Shown here: positions 1-6,000 of the stretch, in pieces
How the letters are laid out: every line of letters begins with the position of its first letter
Numbering within the stretch: position 1 is the first letter of the stretch
NCBI GenBank assembly: GCA_900763885.1
Contig: CAAFLY010000131.1
Location: 1-7,346 of the forward strand
Length of the DNA: 7,346 bases
Reading direction: 5' to 3'
From: Clostridia bacterium
Lineage (GTDB): Bacteria > Bacillota > Clostridia > Oscillospirales > CAG-272
Made by a program: the position numbers and the translations under genes
The notes under the pieces: generated by a model
The model's input: the letters and a program-made list of their open reading frames with translations, nothing else
Database searches by the model: none
Told to the model about the DNA's origin: nothing

Positions 1-15
1 ACAGTTCAAATATAA

Positions 16-49
16 AAAAACCCTGTCGGAGTAATCCAACAGGGTTTTT
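16..49 (-). terminator. Intrinsic terminator of the protease gene, possibly bidirectional
   Basis: A 34-nt inverted repeat pairs 16-30 with 35-49 around the loop GTAA (31-34 on the plus strand), with one C/A mismatch. The core is ACAGGG/CCCTGT flanked by A/T runs. On the minus strand the stem is followed by a run of seven U (from 20 down to 14), starting about 15 nt past the stop codon. The plus-strand reading also ends in five T (45-49), so it may serve a convergent neighbour outside the window. Confidence 0.9.
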
Positions 50-64
50 GTAGGTTAGCAGGGA

Positions 65-3000
65 TTATTTGGTGAGGAAGCGGTGGATGATTGCGGCAAC
101 CTGGGCGCGGGTAGCGTTGGCGGAAGCGTCAATCAGGAGACCGTTACCGGAGATGAGGTTGGAGCCGACAGCCCACTGCATCGCTTCGAGGGCGTATGCG
201 GGAACGGCAGCGGCATCCGTGAACTGCGCAAGATCGGAGAGGGTGGAGACGTCCATACCCATGTAGCGCGCGTAGCGATAGAGGATCGTCACGAGCTGCG
301 CACGGGTGACAGGCGCGTCGGGCTGGAAGGTACCGTCTTCGAAGCCGTTGACGATATTCTTGGAAGCAGCCCAGGCGATCGCGTTGGAGTACCACATACC
401 GACAGCCACGTCAGAGAACGCGGACTCGGCAGTCTCAGCGATTTCCTCACCGGACATACGGCTGAGAATGGTCACAACCATTGCTCTGGTGAGGGTCTCG
501 TTCGGTGCGAATTCGGTATCGGAAACACCGTTCATCAGACCGTTTTCGTATACATAGAGGACGTCCTCATAGAACCAGTGCTCCTTCAGAACATCCACAA
601 ACGGCAGAACCTTTTCGGTCACGACCGGCGTGGTGGGTTCTTCGGTATCGGGTTCCACAGAGGGCTTGGGTTCTACGGGCTTGTCGTCAACCTTCGGGGT
701 ATCTTCCTTCGGGTTGGACGGGTAAGCAGGACCGATCAGGATCGGCACATACTGACCACGGGCGAGGAGCTTGCCGCAGATCGCGCAGTACTTGTCCCCG
801 GTGTAGCCCGGACGGAACGGCGTTGCAGGCACAGCGTTCTTGATGATCGTGCGCTCGTGCTGGCAGATCTCGGTGATGTCCTCGGAAACACCGATCTTCT
901 GGTTGTTGACTTCCTTGTAGTCGATCTTCAGACCGGCGTCCTTGCCTCTGATACGCTCGAATACGAACGTAGCGACCGGTTCGCCGGCTGCGATGGTGGC
1001 CAGATCCGCGTACGCGAAGGTGATCACGCCGTCCTCATCGTTGTACGCGTAGTGCGCGGCGATGCTGTTGACGGATACGAGCTTCAGCGTGGCGGGATCG
1101 TAGGTAACAACGCTCTTGCCGTTGTGGGAAGCGACGTCGCGACCGTCCTCGTCCTTGGCGGTGAGGTTCAGGATCACGTTCTTCTTGCTCGTCTTATCCA
1201 CGACAACGGAGGAATTCGGGAAAGCATAACCCATGAAGCCGTTCAGACTGCCGGTGTACTTGCCGCGGGCAGCGACCTCCGCCATATTGTCCGCGTAGAG
1301 GTCGTCCGCCGCGGTCTTGACAGAAGCCTTGCTGTCGCCCTGGTAGATCTTGGCTGCCTTGTCGGTGAGGTACTTCACGAGGTCGGTGGAACCCATTTCT
1401 TCGGAAGCAATCTTGTCGAATGCAGCCGCGCTCTCGTTTTTGGCCGTCTGCATCGGCGCTCTGCGGATAGAGGTGGTGCCGGTGGACGCCGGAGTCTCAA
1501 CCGCGGAGTACAGAGCCGCCGGCCATACGCCTTCGCCTACGTCACCGAGAAGCGCAGTGGAGCCATCGGTGAGATTCACTCGATAGATCCGGGAGGTATC
1601 CGCTTCGTTTTCGTTGTAGGTGGAAATGTATACGATGTGGCTCGTCTCATAGTTGTCATCGGCAACCATGGAGGCGAGGAAGTGCACAAACTCGCCGGAC
1701 TCGAACATATTGAAGTAGCTGCTCTTGAGCCTGGTCTCATAAATGTTATCTACAGCGATGAAGAAGGCTTTTTCCGCGTCGTCATAGAAGTACAGGAGCG
1801 ACCAAACGTTGCAGGTATCGTCGAGCAGGAGGAATCTCTCCGCGTCGTATGTAAGCCCGGTGTCGCTGTCCTCATACGTCGTCATACCGGCGTTGGCAAT
1901 GGTGATGAAGAAGGACGCGCCCAGACTATTGAGATTTCTTTGGAAGTTGTACACACGGGTGCTCGGCGTGGTGCCGCCGGTGATCACGTAGTATCCGTAG
2001 ACACCGAGGAGGTTGTCCTCGAATACGTTGCCTTCGGCGTCTCCAGCGCGACCGCTGCCGATGGCGCTGTATGCCATATCCCAGTACGCGGCATCATCCG
2101 CAATACCCGCGTTCTGTTCCAGCACCTCGTGGGTGTCTCTGTCCAGAACGGAGATCATCGGAACGCTGTTAGGCTCAAAGTTCATCACGAAGAGCTTCTT
2201 CTGGCTTGCGGCAACCGCGGAGACCGAGGTCGGGAGATCGTCTACCTTTTCCCAGGTATCCTCCTTCGCCGCATCCCACTTGAAGAGGATCGGGGCGCCT
2301 TCCGCATCCTGGAGCGCACCTTCAAAGGTCACATCCGGATAGAAGACTTCCACTGCGATGGAATCGGAAACCTTGCCGTCCTTGGAGGTCGCGGTGATGG
2401 TGGTGGTGCCGATGCCGACGCCGGTCACCTTGCCGTTCGCGTTGACGACAGCCACACTCTCGTCGTCCGTGGTCCAATCGGCGGTCTTATCGTCGAGGAT
2501 CCAGGGCATAACGGTAACGGTGAGCTGTTCGGAACCGCCGCGAATGAGCTTCAGCGGGCTTGCCTGATCGATTTCGAGGCTGGTGGCATAGGTGTCGTCG
2601 CCCGGGATCGTCCAGGATTCATCGCCGTTCTGATCCGGGAATACGAGGCAATACAGTTCATCCTGATAGCGGGAATCCGTATTGACCTTCGCAGCGGTAC
2701 CGGCGGTCAGATCGAGCTTGTGGAGGGAATAGGTGTTGGAGTAGGTGCCCTTCTTGATGCCCAACACGTAGAGGTCGCTGCCGTAGAAGTCCATAGACAG
2801 CGGGACAACCTTCGCGGCAAGCGTGAGCGTGGTCACTTTTTCCGCGTCCTTGCCCGCGACGAGTTTCCAGACGGTCACTTCGTCGTCGCCGGAAACGGTG
2901 GTAGCATAAACCGCGTCGTCAAGACCGGCGATGGTGGTGTACACGTTCGTGTCGTCGGCAAACGCCGAAGCAATGGCGCCGTCGAAGATGTTTACCGTGT

Positions 3001-6000
3001 AGAGCTTGCCGTCTCTTACGCCATAAAGGGTGTCTCCGGCGTATGCAAAATCGGTGAAGTAGTTTTCTTCGCCGAGATCCGCGATGAGTGCGCCGTCCAG
3101 CGGATCCACCGTGCGGAGCGCATAGAGGGTACCGTCAGAGAAGGAGGTCACGAGGATACCGTCCACGTCCTCCATGGCGAGAGCGGTCTCATCGAAGGTG
3201 TTCTCCATATCGGCGTATACGGTGGCGTTCTCAAGAGAGGTCAGGCCGTCTTTGTCGAACGCGAGAGAGTGGAGCTCGCCCTTGTAGCCGTAGCTATAGG
3301 TCTCCATATCGATGTAGAAGTCGTAGTAGTAGACCAGAGCCTGCGGTACCTCCGGCTTCTCACCGATCTGCTTGCGAACGATGTAGGTGGAGGTGTTGTA
3401 CGCGTAGTCGATGACCTGGATCATGAACTTGTTGCCGTTCACACCGTCCAGCGGGAGCTGGAATACCGTGGTATCACCGGGCTTCGCGTCCTCGTCGTAA
3501 GCGGACAGGGAGAATACCTTGGAGCCGCTGCCGTTGGTGAGAATCACACCGGCGATGTACTGGTTGTCGCTTGCGGTTACGTTCATGGAGAGGTCACCGT
3601 TTGTGAGATCCTCTTCCAGAGTAACCTTTTTGAGATCCGGCGCGGTGTTGTCCACCGTGAACGAATACTCCATGGACGCGCCGTCGCCGAGGCTGTCCCA
3701 ATCCACGGAGCCGTCCTGCGCAACGGAGTATTCCGTGGCTGCGGAGAGCTTGAGCGTGAACGTGTCGCCCTCGGAGAGCTTGAGGCCAGCGGGGTTTACG
3801 TTCAGGTTCAGCGGGAAGGTGGTGTTTTCCCACTTGCCGCCATTGGTGTAGTAGAACGCGCTGGCAACGTTATTGCCAACGTTCTTGTCCAAGAGCTTGT
3901 TGCCGGCTGCATCCGTTACGGTGAGCTGTGCCTTTGCCGCGTTGCGGATGAGGGTGGTACGCCACAGAGCGATGGTGTCCGCGCTGTTGATGGCGTTGCG
4001 CTCCGGCAGGTACCTGGTGGCAATCTGCGCGTTGTAGAAGTCTACGAGCAGCGGGTTGCCGGTATAGAAGTACGTACCGGTATCGTCCCAGGCGTAATTG
4101 ATGCCGAGGGTGTTGGTGTGGATGGAGCCGAGGTACGGGGTATACGGATCTTCGCCGGTGATGTAGGTGATGCGCTGACCATGCTCATACATGGACGGCT
4201 CGGACCAGTCGCCGTAGAAGCCGAGCAGCGGGATGGAGTGGGTAACGCCGATCTCGCCGTCCTCGGAGGTGAGAGACTTCACGTAGATAAAGCCTTCCAC
4301 ATACGCGCCGTTCGGGTACAGGAAGTCAAGGGCATTCCTATCCTCCTCGGAGAGAGAGAGGTTCGCGACAATCTCCACGGAACCGTTCGCCGGAACCGTG
4401 AACGCGCCCGCGCTCAGTCTCTGGAGGAAGAGGTAAACGTCGTAAGAGGTGATCTCGCCGTCGAGATCGAGGTCCGCGTTCTTTTCGTCATTCAGGGAGG
4501 TGCGGTTGCCGACAACGTAGTCGAGCATCGCGTCCGCGTCGTCGTCATTGATGACACCGTTGCCGTCGAAATCCATGTCGAGGAGTTCGTAATCCGGTGC
4601 TTCGGCAACCACGCCGTCCACGAGCCATTCCACATCCGCGCTGAGAGGCGTCGTGGAGGTGTACATATACAGACCCATGTCATTGTCCGCGTTGATCGGA
4701 CCCTGGGTCGGCGTCTGCGTGAACAGATTCGCGGCGAGAACGTAGTTCATTTCCGCGCCGGAGATGTTGTTCACGGAGAACTTCACGGTGTATTTGCCGG
4801 TTTTCGCCGGGTCGTCGCCGAGCTCCGCCTTCACCTTACCGTCAGCGGCGGAATCGGTGGCGGATTCGTCCACGAGGATGTAGGACTCCGCCTTGATGGC
4901 AGCGCCGACGTCCACATGACCCGCACCCTGCTGGAGTACGGGGTAGTAGTAGCCGTCCTCTTCATCGTAGTCGAAGATCGGAGCGGCGGTGGACATCAGC
5001 AGGCTCTGGATGAGCGTGCGCTGATCCAGTCCGGTCTTTGCCACGAGCTCCTTGTCGCGGATATACTGCGCCATGAGCGCGGTGATACCGGCGATCTGCG
5101 GAGCTGCCATGGAGGTACCGGACATCGTTTCGTATGCCTTGCCGCCTGCGATCGCGCCGTTGACGGAGTAGATGGATCCGCCGGGAGCGGTGATTTCCGG
5201 CTTCAGCGTGAGGGAACCGGGAACACCCCAGCTGGAGAAGGAGCTCATCGTCACGTGATCGGAGACGAGCGTGGAGCCCACCTCGGAGCCGACGGTCATC
5301 GTGCCGAAGTATACGGTATTGCCGCCGATGGTCTCTGAGGAGGCAGCCGCGCCCTTCAGAATCGCGCCGTCCGCCTGGGTGATGGAGATCACCGGAGCGG
5401 TCTTGGTGTATTTGGACAGGTCCATATTGAGGGTTCCGGGCTGGTTGTTCGCGACGATGGTCGCGATCGCGCCGTACTTGACAGCGTTTTCAGCCTTCTC
5501 ATAGAAGTTGATCTCGCCGCGGTTGCAGACAGCGATCTTGCCGACGAGCTTGTCCGCGACAGCCGCGAAATCCGCGTCGGTGCCGTTGCCGTCCACGTAT
5601 ACATACTCGTGATCGCCGCCAATGGAGGTGATGGGAGCGTTCTTATACGCGGTTTCGGTGTAGAACACGTTCTTGCCGTCCACCGTCAGATACGCACCGG
5701 TGAAGCCGATGTTGTCCGCGGAAGCGACGGCGAAGGAGTTGTCAAAGGATCCGGGAGAGCCGTCCATCTGCATGGAGACATCCTCCGCGTACAGATAGCC
5801 CACCGGGTGAGCGTTTTCCGCCCAATGACCGCTGTTGCCCGCGGACATGGTAACGACCGTACCGGAATTCTGGAGGTCGTCCATGATCTTGGCATACACC
5901 TCGGACGAGCTCTTGGAGAAGCCCGGGTTGCCGGAGCCAAGAGACAGGTTGACGGCGTCACAGCCGAGGAGCACAGCGTCTTCGATTGCCGCCATGTAGT

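Noticed and set aside
65..610. Tandem duplication of the SLH repeats as a recent repeat array
   Set aside because: The three repeats differ clearly in sequence and length, as usual for SLH trimers. There is no near-identical DNA repeat.
83..5338. A 1751-codon open frame on the plus strand
   Set aside because: It is exactly codon-register antisense to the protease gene and stays open because TTA, CTA and TCA codons are nearly absent. The product is rich in Val, Gly, Arg, His and Glu without recognisable domains, and the sense strand has clear domain content across the same region.
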